DNA of 64,000 nucleotides, taken from Streptomyces sp. SM10 (GTDB lineage Bacteria > Actinomycetota > Actinomycetes > Streptomycetales > Streptomycetaceae). A program made the translations under genes and the position numbers. Positions 9,269 through 17,622 of the stretch are shown one piece after another; positions within the stretch are counted from its first letter, which is position 1; every line of letters starts with the position of its first letter. The DNA lies in the NCBI RefSeq assembly GCF_002910915.1, contig NZ_NEUF01000160.1, positions 189,771 to 253,770 on the forward strand, given 5' to 3'. The notes beneath the pieces are model-generated. The model was not told the DNA's origin, did not search any database, and saw only the letters and a list, made by a program, of their open reading frames with translations.

Positions 9269-10509
9269 GCCTGAGCGGCCTTTCGCTGAGCCGGCCTGCG
9301 CGTGCTGCCGGGTGTGCCTGGTTCGAGTACGACGGGTTCGCCGACCGCGTAGCGGGCCAGCGCGGGGCGGGGCTCGGCCCCGTCTGCGGTCCGGGCGACC
9401 AGGCCGAGGGCGGCGAGCCGGGCGACGGCCTGCTCGACGAGTTCGGCCTCCGTGCCCGGTTCCCGCGCGGTCTTGGACCAGAACGTGCCGTGCACGAAGG
9501 CCAGTTCCCGTACGTGCTCGGTGAGCTGATGGGTGGTGACGGGCCGGCCCGCCCTCGCCAGGTACTCGGCGAGCAGCAGGGTGATGTGGCCGTGAGTGCC
9601 CTGCTCGGGCATCCGTACGTCGGTGAGGTCGTCCTCGGGGTCGACCATGGCGATGCCCTCGGCCCGGATCTCGGGCACCAGACCGGTCAGCTCGGCGACG
9701 CGGGCCGTGAGGAACCCCCGCTGCCTGGTGAGATAGCTGAGTTCGGCGTCGCTCAGCTCGTCGTAGTAGAGCACCGGGTCGTCCAGAAGTCTGCGGGTGA
9801 GTGAGTGCCGCATCGCCCGGAAGCGGAGCTCCTCGCTGTCGAGGGCGGTTTCGGCGACGAGTTGCGCCATCCGGTGGGCGGTGGCCTCGGCCTGCACGGT
9901 GGAGGGCCCTCGACGTGTCGCGAGGAGCCCCGCCAGTACCCGGCGTTCGACGTCGTAGAGCACGTCGCCCGCCCCGTTCACGTACGCGTCCTCGTCTCCG
10001 GCGACCCGGCGGAGCACGCCGAGACCGAGCAGGAGCCGCACGACGGCCGCGAGGTCGAGGCGCTCGTCCCGGCGGTCGAGGGTGAACTGGATGCCCGACG
10101 CGACCAGCCCGGGATCGGTGGCATCGAGGACGACCTGGTCGGCGAGACGGCCGAGTGCGATCTGGGACTCGCCGCGCTCCAGGGCTGCCAGGGCCAGACA
10201 GAGCAGGACGTAGCGGCGACGGGTGAAGGGCGCGGCGGCGCGGGTCGCCTCGCGTGCGGGGCGTGTGGAGTCGTGGAGTACGCCGGGGATCTTGCGCAGC
10301 CGGGCGGTCCCGGCGTCCACGTGGAGCGGCCAGCCGGTGTTGCGGTCGAACCACTCGCGGAGCTCGGAGGCATGCCGTCGCACGAGCCGGAACTCATCCG
10401 CGTGCTTGCCGTGGGAGAGGAGGAGCGGCTGTTTCAGCAGCGCGCGGGCCGCCTTGCTGAGCTCGGCTGCGTGCTGCCCGTCGAGTACCTCGGCCAGTGA
10501 CGCGGTCAT
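9265..10509 (-). CDS. jetB: Wadjet type III subunit JetB (TIGR02678/DUF2398)
   Basis: This 414-residue protein matches the DUF2398 family. It starts MTASLAEVLDGQHAAELSKA and contains the conserved helical/winged-helix-rich body (for example GWPLHVDAGTARLRK). It is thought to be a kleisin-associated (KITE-like) component of the SMC-like complex, bridging JetA and the JetC heads. The ATG start at 10509 overlaps the jetA stop by 4 nt (ATGA), and its stop overlaps the jetC start, so it sits in the middle of a tightly coupled operon. No transmembrane or signal sequence is present. Confidence 0.9.
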   Translation of the reverse strand: MTASLAEVLDGQHAAELSKAARALLKQPLLLSHGKHADEFRLVRRHASELREWFDRNTGWPLHVDAGTARLRKIPGVLHDSTRPAREATRAAAPFTRRRYVLLCLALAALERGESQIALGRLADQVVLDATDPGLVASGIQFTLDRRDERLDLAAVVRLLLGLGVLRRVAGDEDAYVNGAGDVLYDVERRVLAGLLATRRGPSTVQAEATAHRMAQLVAETALDSEELRFRAMRHSLTRRLLDDPVLYYDELSDAELSYLTRQRGFLTARVAELTGLVPEIRAEGIAMVDPEDDLTDVRMPEQGTHGHITLLLAEYLARAGRPVTTHQLTEHVRELAFVHGTFWSKTAREPGTEAELVEQAVARLAALGLVARTADGAEPRPALARYAVGEPVVLEPGTPGSTRRPAQRKAAQA

Positions 10510-12083
10510 CGTCCGCTTCCTCCGTACACCGGTCCGTCACCGTCGGTCAGGTCGACGATCTCGATGAGGTGGTCGGGCCCGTGGAACGTCCCCGACGGTG
10601 TACGGATCTGCGCCGCCGGGCCCTCGGCCAGAGCGCTGAGCCTGATCTCCATCGAGCCGTCGTTACTGGTGGCCACGGTGTGCCGCATACCGGGCCGCCA
10701 GGTGGCCAGCGCGTCACCGAGCAGTTGGAGGAACAACCCGAAGGACACCGGGTCGAGCTCGCCGAGGTCGGACAGTCTGACCGCTCCGTCGGTGACGAGG
10801 CGGTCCCGGGCGGCGGCGGTCTCGGCCACCTGCTTGGCGGCCACTTCGGCGAGGTGGCGGCGCCGCTCCTGGCGGTCCTCGACCCTACGGGGCTTGCCCC
10901 GCCGCTCGTAACTTCCGGTACGGCGCAGTTGAGGGCTGATCCGTAGCGGCTCCGCGGCGGCCCAAGGCGTGGCGGCGGGCACCGGTGTGGCAAGGCGGGC
11001 GGCCAGAGTGTCCGCGTCGATCGTGAGGTGCCGGGCGGGGTGGAGCCCGAAGGCCGCCCGCCACAGCTCGTGTCGCGAGGCGTCGTCAGGGGCCTCGGCG
11101 AACCAGCGCGCGAGTGTACGGAAATCGGCGGAACGGTCCGACCGGCCGGCTCGGCGCTCCCCCAGCACACGGACGACGGCCAGCATCTGCGGAATGGCCC
11201 CCAGCGCACGGCCACGCAACAGTCCGGCCTGCGATTCGCGTCCGTTCCGGCTGAGGAACCACGCAGCGAGTCCGTCCCAGCGGCCGGCCCAGTGGGCGTA
11301 TGCCTCCTGTGCGGCCGGCGCCGCGTCCTCGGGCGTGGCGTCAGCCGCCTCCCGCCCGGCGGCGGTCTTGATCAGGACCTCGATCCTGCCTGAGTCCTCC
11401 AGCTGCAGGATGAGCTGGGCGATGCGTCCGCCCAAGGTGATCAGGTCCTGGATGAAGCGCTCCAGATACTGGATGAGGCGATCCTTGTACGCGAGGAAGA
11501 CTGCTTCCTCCACCTCGTGCAGATCAATGGTCCGCTGCAACGAACTCATGAACGCGCGCGCGTTGTCGGCGAGAGCGGCGAACCGGCTCGCGAGCGCGTC
11601 GAACGCGAGGTACGTCTTGCCGGGATCCGGCTGCTCGTCGGCCGTGAGCACGAGAAGGGCTCGTAGCTGCGTGACGATGTCGTGCAGAGCGATGGCCTGA
11701 AGGGCACCCCGTCGCCCGAGCGCCTCGTCATAGCCGGCTAGGGCTTCCTCGGCCGCCTCCCCGGCCCGGGTCAACTGGTAGATGAAGCGTTTTCGATAGA
11801 AGTCCTCGACAGCGCTGACCCGCCCGGTGTCGGGGTCGGCCCGCAGATTCCCCCATTCGACCAGTTTGTCCAGGGCTTTGACGACCCCGTCGAGTTCGCC
11901 GGGCCGCGCCTCCCCGGGCAGTGCGGCATACACGTCCTCGGGCCGCAGATGCACGGCAAAGCGTTCCTTGGCCAGGACGAACACCCCCATCACCTCACGG
12001 TAGAGGGCAGTGTTCTGCACGGTGAGGTGGGCGAAGGGGCTGAACCCGTCCGGCCCAGGGCCCGGATCGGTGGTACTGGTCAT
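10506..12083 (-). CDS. jetA: Wadjet type III kleisin-like subunit JetA (TIGR02677/DUF2397)
   Basis: This 525-residue protein matches the DUF2397 family. The N-terminus reads SPFAHLTVQNTALYREVMGV, a winged-helix-like region follows (YAALPGEARPGELDGVVKAL), then long amphipathic helices typical of a kleisin-like subunit. It is the first gene of the jetABCD operon. I choose the ATG at 12083; the Shine-Dalgarno match before it is weak, so expression may start poorly or further regulation may exist. The promoter should lie in the 156-nt gap before the LuxR-type gene, which ends at 12240 on the same strand, so read-through from that gene is possible. Confidence 0.88.
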   Translation of the reverse strand: MTSTTDPGPGPDGFSPFAHLTVQNTALYREVMGVFVLAKERFAVHLRPEDVYAALPGEARPGELDGVVKALDKLVEWGNLRADPDTGRVSAVEDFYRKRFIYQLTRAGEAAEEALAGYDEALGRRGALQAIALHDIVTQLRALLVLTADEQPDPGKTYLAFDALASRFAALADNARAFMSSLQRTIDLHEVEEAVFLAYKDRLIQYLERFIQDLITLGGRIAQLILQLEDSGRIEVLIKTAAGREAADATPEDAAPAAQEAYAHWAGRWDGLAAWFLSRNGRESQAGLLRGRALGAIPQMLAVVRVLGERRAGRSDRSADFRTLARWFAEAPDDASRHELWRAAFGLHPARHLTIDADTLAARLATPVPAATPWAAAEPLRISPQLRRTGSYERRGKPRRVEDRQERRRHLAEVAAKQVAETAAARDRLVTDGAVRLSDLGELDPVSFGLFLQLLGDALATWRPGMRHTVATSNDGSMEIRLSALAEGPAAQIRTPSGTFHGPDHLIEIVDLTDGDGPVYGGSGR

Positions 12084-12239
12084 CACCGTCCATTGTGCCG
12101 TGGCGGCAGCGCTCCCGGTCAGGGGCGAAGGCACTTGGCTGGTTTACGCCGGTATGCGGGGCTCCTGGCCGCCACCCTGGGACCGCGTGGCCTGGGGTCG
12201 GCGGCTCCCGGCCACCAGCGTCGTCGGTGACTTCGTGGG

Positions 12240-13235
12240 TCAGCGCCGCACCCAGCCCCGTTCGAAGGCGTACCAGCCGAGCTGCATCCGGGTGGAGATC
12301 TCCGCGATCTCCATCAGCCGCTGCACCCGGCGCTGGACCGTGCGCAGACCCAGCCCCAGCCGGGCGGCCACCGCGCGGTCGGTGAGGCCGGTGAGCATCA
12401 GGGACAGCAGGAGGAGGTCGGTCTCGTCCGGGCCCTCGGTCTGCGGCTCCGCCTCCACTTCTCCGGATGCCGAGAGCAACAGCGGGCGGGCCGAGTTCCA
12501 GACAGCGTCGAAGAGTGTGAGCAGCGCATCCACGACGCCCGCCGCGTGCACCACCACGGACGTCGGCTCCGCGCCCACCGCGCCGTCCCGGGGCAGCAGG
12601 GGCATCAGGGCCGTGGAGCGGTCGGCCACCACCAGCTTGCACGGCACCCGCTCGACGACCCTCACCAACTGGGTCCGCCCCAGCGCCAGGGAGAGCTCGG
12701 CCGCCGTCGAGGGCCGTTCGAGAGCAGCCTGTTCCAGGACGACCTGGTACCGGACGCCTCGGCCGGTGGCATGCTCCTCAGCCTCGTGCTCGTCCTCGCG
12801 CACCACCGCGGGATCGGCCGTGACGAGGGCGTGGAGTTCGTGCTGCGCACCGTACTGCATCTGTTCGAAGCGGTGCCGGATGGCGTCGGCCCCGGTCACC
12901 ACCTCCAGCAGCCCCGCCCGTTCCTGTCCGGCCATGCCCCGGCGGTACTCCTCGCCGAGCGCGGCCACGGCGGACTCCGCCTGTTCCAGGGCGTGGCGTC
13001 CCGCAGCGAGGGCGGGCCCGAAGGCCAGCTGCGGCGGCGCCACCACATAGGCACCGGACCGGCCTGCATCGCGTGACACCATGCTGCCGTTCTCCAGAGC
13101 GGCGAGCAGTCTGCCGGCCTCGGTCACGTCCAGGCCCAGGTTCCTGGCCACCTCGAGGGCCGTGGCGCTGCCCAGCCGTACCAGCAGCCGGTACACCCGC
13201 TCCTCGTCCTGCGGCAGACCGATGGATCGCAGCAT
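12240..13235 (-). CDS. LuxR-type transcriptional regulator with TrmB-like N-terminus
   Basis: This 331-residue protein has two recognisable parts. Residues about 1-60 (LPQDEERVYRLLVRLGSATA) form a TrmB-like winged helix. The C-terminus (LTDRAVAARLGLGLRTVQRR, about 275-315) is a LuxR/GerE helix-turn-helix. The middle has the phospholipase-D-like/sensor character common in Streptomyces TrmB-LuxR regulators. I start at the ATG at 13235 because GGAGGAGG lies about 8 nt upstream. The gene sits between jetA and a secreted subtilase, all on the minus strand, but separated from the subtilase by a strong terminator. Its ligand and targets are unknown. Confidence 0.85.
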   Translation of the reverse strand: MLRSIGLPQDEERVYRLLVRLGSATALEVARNLGLDVTEAGRLLAALENGSMVSRDAGRSGAYVVAPPQLAFGPALAAGRHALEQAESAVAALGEEYRRGMAGQERAGLLEVVTGADAIRHRFEQMQYGAQHELHALVTADPAVVREDEHEAEEHATGRGVRYQVVLEQAALERPSTAAELSLALGRTQLVRVVERVPCKLVVADRSTALMPLLPRDGAVGAEPTSVVVHAAGVVDALLTLFDAVWNSARPLLLSASGEVEAEPQTEGPDETDLLLLSLMLTGLTDRAVAARLGLGLRTVQRRVQRLMEIAEISTRMQLGWYAFERGWVRR

Positions 13236-13505
13236 GGCCCTCTCGCCTCCTCCTGGTTCCGCTTCCGCGAACTCCGCGACCTTGCGGCCCTGCGGGCCAG
13301 TGTGGCGCAGAGCCGCCGGCCTGCCACGCGCGACCCCGCCGGGAGCGTCCACAAGCGGGGCGTTCCGTTCCGGTGTTCCTGGGCCGGGAAGGGGACCGGC
13401 GTACGCGGCCTGCCGGCTTCCGGCGCTCCAGAAGCACCGCGCGCTGCGGCGGTCCGCACCGGGGGCGCCTCGTCGGCCCTCGCCATCGGGCTCTCCCACG
13501 CGAAA

Positions 13506-13551
13506 CGCCCTGGCGCAGGGACCCGGTGCACCGGGTCCCTGCGCCAGGGCG
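13506..13551. terminator. 46-bp perfect palindrome, rho-independent terminator
   Basis: A perfect 21-bp stem (13506-13526 with 13531-13551) has the loop TGCA, which is itself self-complementary, so all 46 bp are palindromic. It lies 20 nt downstream of the first subtilase gene (minus strand). Like many actinobacterial terminators it lacks a U tract. It occupies the otherwise gene-free interval 13236-13571. Confidence 0.85.
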
Positions 13552-13571
13552 GAAGGGAGGGAACGCTAAGC

Positions 13572-16500
13572 TCAGCGCACCTCGTAGGCGCGGACCGCCG
13601 TCTGGCTCACCCGCGCCCCGTGGCTGTCCGTGAGGGTGACCCGCAGGTGCACGAAGCTGCCCGCGGGTGCGTCCGCCGGGAGCGTCGCCTGCCAGGTTCC
13701 GTGCGCGCGCACCGGTCGCACCGTGTGCCAGTCGGAGACCGCCTCGGCGGTGCTCTGATCGCCGTACGCGTACTCCAGCGTCGCGCCGTCCAGTCCGACA
13801 GGGGCGTCGGAGCCGTCGACGACGGCGTCGATCCCGATCGTGGTCGCCTCGCCGGCGGGCCGCGTGTTGCGCAGGTCGCTGGGCACGTCGATGACCGGGA
13901 CGAGCAGGCGCTGGGCGCCCTGGTCGGCGGCGCCCGAGGAGAACGTCCACTCCGTGCCGTAGGCCAGCCCCGTGCGGTCGATCGCCGACACGGGACGCCG
14001 CCAGGTCTGACGGAACGTGATCTCCGCCTTCTCCTGGGGAAGGGTGAACATGCCCGCGGTCATCCCCTGCGGGACGCCGTTCACCAGGAGCTGGCGGGTG
14101 CCCAGATCCCTCTGCGCCAGGGTCGAGTCGTGCCCGCCCGCGTCACCGAACGGTGCGACGACGTACGAGAGGCGGTTGCTGTCACGGGTCATCAGCGGCC
14201 GGTCGAAGGTGTTGCGGACCGGGCCGTAGGGCGACTTGTACCAGTCGGCCGTGGCACGGCCCTTCTCCACCGTGTGCGCGCCGTCGTAGGCGGTGCCGCC
14301 GTTCGGTCCGAGGTCCCGGCGCATCAGCGTCGTCCAGGTCAGCCCCTCCGGGCCGGCCGGTGTGAAGAACTCGGTGCGGGCCTGAGGTACGCGCAGGGGC
14401 AGCGTCGTGCCGCCGGCCCAGACCGACGGCATGCCGGGCAGAGCCATCTGCACGTCCGACCAGTAGGTCGCGTCGGCCGTGTTCTGCACGTGGTACCGGG
14501 CGTCCCGCACGGCGAGGGCGGAGTCGTGCACCCGCTGCTCGCCCGGGCGGATGGCGCCGTGCGAGGTGTACGCCAGGTTGTAGACGTACGGGCTCTTCGC
14601 GGTCGCGATACCGGACCAGCGCACGGTGACCGTGCCCTGGCCGGCCTGCTCCTTGAGCGCCAGCGAGTCGGCCCAGGTGATGGTGGCCTGCGGCACGCCT
14701 TCGACGCCGGACAGCTGGAACCGGCCCTCGGTGTCGGGAACCGCCGCCAGCACGCCGACCGCACCGGCCTTCGCCGCGGCGAGCGACCACGCGTACCCGT
14801 TGCCTCCGCCGGTGCCCGCGTCGACCAGGGCGATCCTGCCCTTCAGGTCGTGGGCGGCGAAGTTCTCGTCCGTGCCCTTGCCCACGGCCACGACCTCGGC
14901 GGAGCCCTTCCCGTCGAACTCGGTGCCCTTCTGCAGCGGCAGGGAGTCCAGGACACGGCCGTCGGGAGCGGTCAGCTCGGCGGGCGGGGCGGTCTGCCGC
15001 GCCGACGCGACGAAGGTGAGCCGGTCGTCGCCGGAGACCCGCTGGGCGTACACGCCCTTCGCGTACGACGGTACGGCCGCGACGTAGCCCGCCAGCAGCT
15101 TCCTGCTCGTGTCGAGACCGAAGGTGGTGCCGAGGGCGAATCCGGCCGGCCTGCTCGGCCGGTCGGTGTCCCAGGTGACCGGTCGGGCATCGCGCGCGTC
15201 GAGCGTGACGACGCTGTCACCGGTGACCTTCACCTCGGCGTCGTACAGCTGCGAGACGGAGGCGACGCTGCCCACGTTGCCCGCCGCGTCACGCGTCATG
15301 ATCACTCCGCCGAGCGCGTACGTGCCGAGCGGCACCCGGATCGTGGTGCTGCCCGCCTGCGGGTAGCCGATGGTGTACCGCTTCGCGGTGTCCCGGTGGT
15401 CGTCGAACAGTTGGAACGTCGACGGGGACTCCGCCGGGTCACCGTGCCGGTCGAGGCCCTCGACCGTCAGGTCGGCGGACGGCTCCTCCATGTGCACGCC
15501 GAACGGGACCGTGACACGGACACCATGGGCGCCGAGGCCGACCAGGCGGCCGGTGACCGTCCCGTAGTCGCCGGCGTCCAGACGGGCCGACGGATCGATC
15601 CGGACGGGGACGTCGGCGGTTCCGTGCGCGGGCACCGTGACGAGCCGGTCGGCCGGTGCCGCGAAGCGGGACAGCCGGGATCCGTCGTCACCGCGCACGT
15701 CCTGCACGGTCAGGGCGAGGGTGACGGGCTTGTCCGTGATGTTGGTCAGGGTGACCGGCTTCTCGACCGGTTCGAGGCCTGCCTGCGGGTACGCGAAGTC
15801 CCCCAGCAGTGAGGCGGGTCCGGCGACCACCGGCTGGGTGATCGCCCGCGCGACGTCCATCGGACCTGAGCCCTGGTCCAGGACGGACACGTCGGTGCCC
15901 GAGGCGGAGGCGGTCAGCACGCCCTTGAGCTGGGCCGGGGTGAGCTCGGGGTGCTGCTGGAGCAGCAGCGCGGCGCCGCCCGCGACGTGCGGAGTGGCCA
16001 TCGAGGTCCCGGACATCGACTGGTACGCCTGCTCGCCCCGGCCGCCCGACCGTGCGGCTACGACGTCGACGCCCTGCGAGGCGATGTCGGGCTTCGCGCT
16101 CAGACCGTCCGCGGAGGGACCGCGGCTGGAGAAGGACGCCGTGCGGTCCTTCCGGTCGAGGGCACCGACCGTCAGCGCACTCGGGGCGCAGCCGGGTGTG
16201 GACACGGTGCCGCGCAGCGAGGTGTTCCCCGCGGCGATGACGAACAGGGCCTTGTCGCCGAGCTTCTGCACCGCGTCGACGTCGGGACCGCTGCAGCTGG
16301 CGGCCCCGTCCGCGCCCAGGGACATGGAGACGATCCCGGCGCCCTGGTCGACGGCCCACTCCATGCCGTTGATGATTCCGCTGATGCTGCCTGAGCCGTC
16401 GTCGCCCAGCACCTTGCCGATGATCAGGTCGGCCTTGGGTGCCATGCCCGCGTACGCGCCGTGCGAGGCGGCGCCGGTGCCGGCCACGGTCGAGGCGGTG

Positions 16501-17321
16501 TGTGTGCCGTGGCCGGTACGGTCCTCTCCGTCCTGGCCGGTGACGAACACCTTGCTCGCGGCGATGCGGCCGACGAGGTCGGGGTGGGCCGCGTCGACCC
16601 CGGTGTCGAGCACGGCGACCTTCACGCCGGAGCCGTCCAGCCCCTTGCGGTGTGCGGCGGTCGCGCCGGTGAGCGGGACGGTCGGGGTGCCGAGGGTGGG
16701 GGCGGCCGTGCCGCGCACCTTGGCGTCCAGCCAGATCTTGCTGATGGAGCCGGTGGCCTTGGCCCGTCCGTCCTTCGGGGCGAGGGTCTTCCACGCGTCG
16801 GCGGCGGACGCCTTGGTGACGGCCAGACCGGCGCCTTTGATGGAGTCGAGGTCGGCGGTGGTCCTGGTGCCCGGGGCGGCGCTGCGGGGGGTGCGCCCGC
16901 CCTCGTAGGCGACGACGACGGGGACGGTGTCGCTGTGCGCGTCGTCGTAGCCGTCGGACACCAGCCTGCCTATGTCGAACAGCGCGGCGTCGACCGTGCC
17001 GGCGTCCACCAGTTGTTCGGTGCCCTGCGGGAACACATAGGTGTGGGTGCCATCCTGCCAGACGGCTGCCGGATGGTCGGTACCGTCCGCGGTGCGGGGG
17101 GCCGCCGACTGGACCCGGCCGTCCGCGCCGACACGGGCGTCGACGATGTCACCGGTGATCAGGGTGACGGTGACGGGCCGCCCGGGGTCCACGGTGTCCG
17201 CGGTGACGGGGGCCGCACCGTCACCGGAGTTGTCGGCGGTCGCCACCGGGGTGCCGATACCCAGCAGGGCAACGGCCGCGAATCCGGTGGCGGTTCGCCG
17301 CCACGATCTGCTGCGTCTCAC
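13572..17321 (-). CDS. secreted S8 family (subtilisin-like) serine peptidase
   Basis: This 1,249-residue exported protease starts with a twin-Arg-rich n-region (RRSRSWRRTATG), a hydrophobic core (FAAVALLGIG) and a likely cleavage near ATADN. The catalytic triad is intact: Asp239 in VAVLDTGVD, His271 in GHGTHT and Ser440 in GTSMATPH. The oxyanion loop is AAGN. A PA-like insert and long beta-rich, Fn3-like C-terminal domains follow (to about 1249). I chose the GTG at 17321 because GGAGG lies 5 nt upstream (17329-17333); a longer reading lacks an RBS. It closely resembles the next subtilase in architecture (VTLITGD start of mature region in both), so the pair are probable paralogues. The role is presumably extracellular protein degradation. 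Confidence 0.92.
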   Translation of the reverse strand: MRRSRSWRRTATGFAAVALLGIGTPVATADNSGDGAAPVTADTVDPGRPVTVTLITGDIVDARVGADGRVQSAAPRTADGTDHPAAVWQDGTHTYVFPQGTEQLVDAGTVDAALFDIGRLVSDGYDDAHSDTVPVVVAYEGGRTPRSAAPGTRTTADLDSIKGAGLAVTKASAADAWKTLAPKDGRAKATGSISKIWLDAKVRGTAAPTLGTPTVPLTGATAAHRKGLDGSGVKVAVLDTGVDAAHPDLVGRIAASKVFVTGQDGEDRTGHGTHTASTVAGTGAASHGAYAGMAPKADLIIGKVLGDDGSGSISGIINGMEWAVDQGAGIVSMSLGADGAASCSGPDVDAVQKLGDKALFVIAAGNTSLRGTVSTPGCAPSALTVGALDRKDRTASFSSRGPSADGLSAKPDIASQGVDVVAARSGGRGEQAYQSMSGTSMATPHVAGGAALLLQQHPELTPAQLKGVLTASASGTDVSVLDQGSGPMDVARAITQPVVAGPASLLGDFAYPQAGLEPVEKPVTLTNITDKPVTLALTVQDVRGDDGSRLSRFAAPADRLVTVPAHGTADVPVRIDPSARLDAGDYGTVTGRLVGLGAHGVRVTVPFGVHMEEPSADLTVEGLDRHGDPAESPSTFQLFDDHRDTAKRYTIGYPQAGSTTIRVPLGTYALGGVIMTRDAAGNVGSVASVSQLYDAEVKVTGDSVVTLDARDARPVTWDTDRPSRPAGFALGTTFGLDTSRKLLAGYVAAVPSYAKGVYAQRVSGDDRLTFVASARQTAPPAELTAPDGRVLDSLPLQKGTEFDGKGSAEVVAVGKGTDENFAAHDLKGRIALVDAGTGGGNGYAWSLAAAKAGAVGVLAAVPDTEGRFQLSGVEGVPQATITWADSLALKEQAGQGTVTVRWSGIATAKSPYVYNLAYTSHGAIRPGEQRVHDSALAVRDARYHVQNTADATYWSDVQMALPGMPSVWAGGTTLPLRVPQARTEFFTPAGPEGLTWTTLMRRDLGPNGGTAYDGAHTVEKGRATADWYKSPYGPVRNTFDRPLMTRDSNRLSYVVAPFGDAGGHDSTLAQRDLGTRQLLVNGVPQGMTAGMFTLPQEKAEITFRQTWRRPVSAIDRTGLAYGTEWTFSSGAADQGAQRLLVPVIDVPSDLRNTRPAGEATTIGIDAVVDGSDAPVGLDGATLEYAYGDQSTAEAVSDWHTVRPVRAHGTWQATLPADAPAGSFVHLRVTLTDSHGARVSQTAVRAYEVR

Positions 17322-17622
17322 AGGTGTCCTCCATGGATGACGGGGATGACAGGGGGATGACGGGGGATGGCGCGGGGGGAATCCGATGAGCGACAGCCTC
17401 GCCAATTCCTGTGTCGGGCGGTGACATCCAAGCTGGCGAGTGCTGCCATGGCGTGAATCCGCCAGCCCGGCCCCGCGCAGGACGCGCAGGACCCGGCGGA
17501 GCAGGGTTCGGCCGTACGGAGCCGGGTGCGGCCGGGGCGGCGCTGCGGCGCACGGGGGCCGGGCACAACGTCGCCGGCTGCCGGCCCGTGGATACGGGCC
17601 GGCAGCCGGCGGGGCCTGGTGG
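17322..17622. other. intergenic region with GGATGAC-rich direct repeats
   Basis: No gene is seen. Next to the 5' end of the first subtilase gene, 17335-17370 carries about four imperfect copies of GGATGACGGGG (11-12 bp), in what should be its leader or promoter. The terminator of the second subtilase lies at 17573-17610. Confidence 0.6.
17573..17610. terminator. strong hairpin terminator after second subtilase
   Basis: A perfect 17-bp stem pairs 17573-17589 with 17594-17610, with a 4-nt loop GGAT. It lies 12 nt beyond the stop codon of the minus-strand subtilase ending at 17623 and separates the two protease genes into independent transcription units. Confidence 0.85.

Noticed and set aside
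13302..15812. 836-codon plus-strand open frame antisense to the first subtilase
   Set aside because: Composition is Arg/Gly/Val-rich without domains, and the opposite strand encodes a protease with intact triad. It is a high-GC shadow frame.
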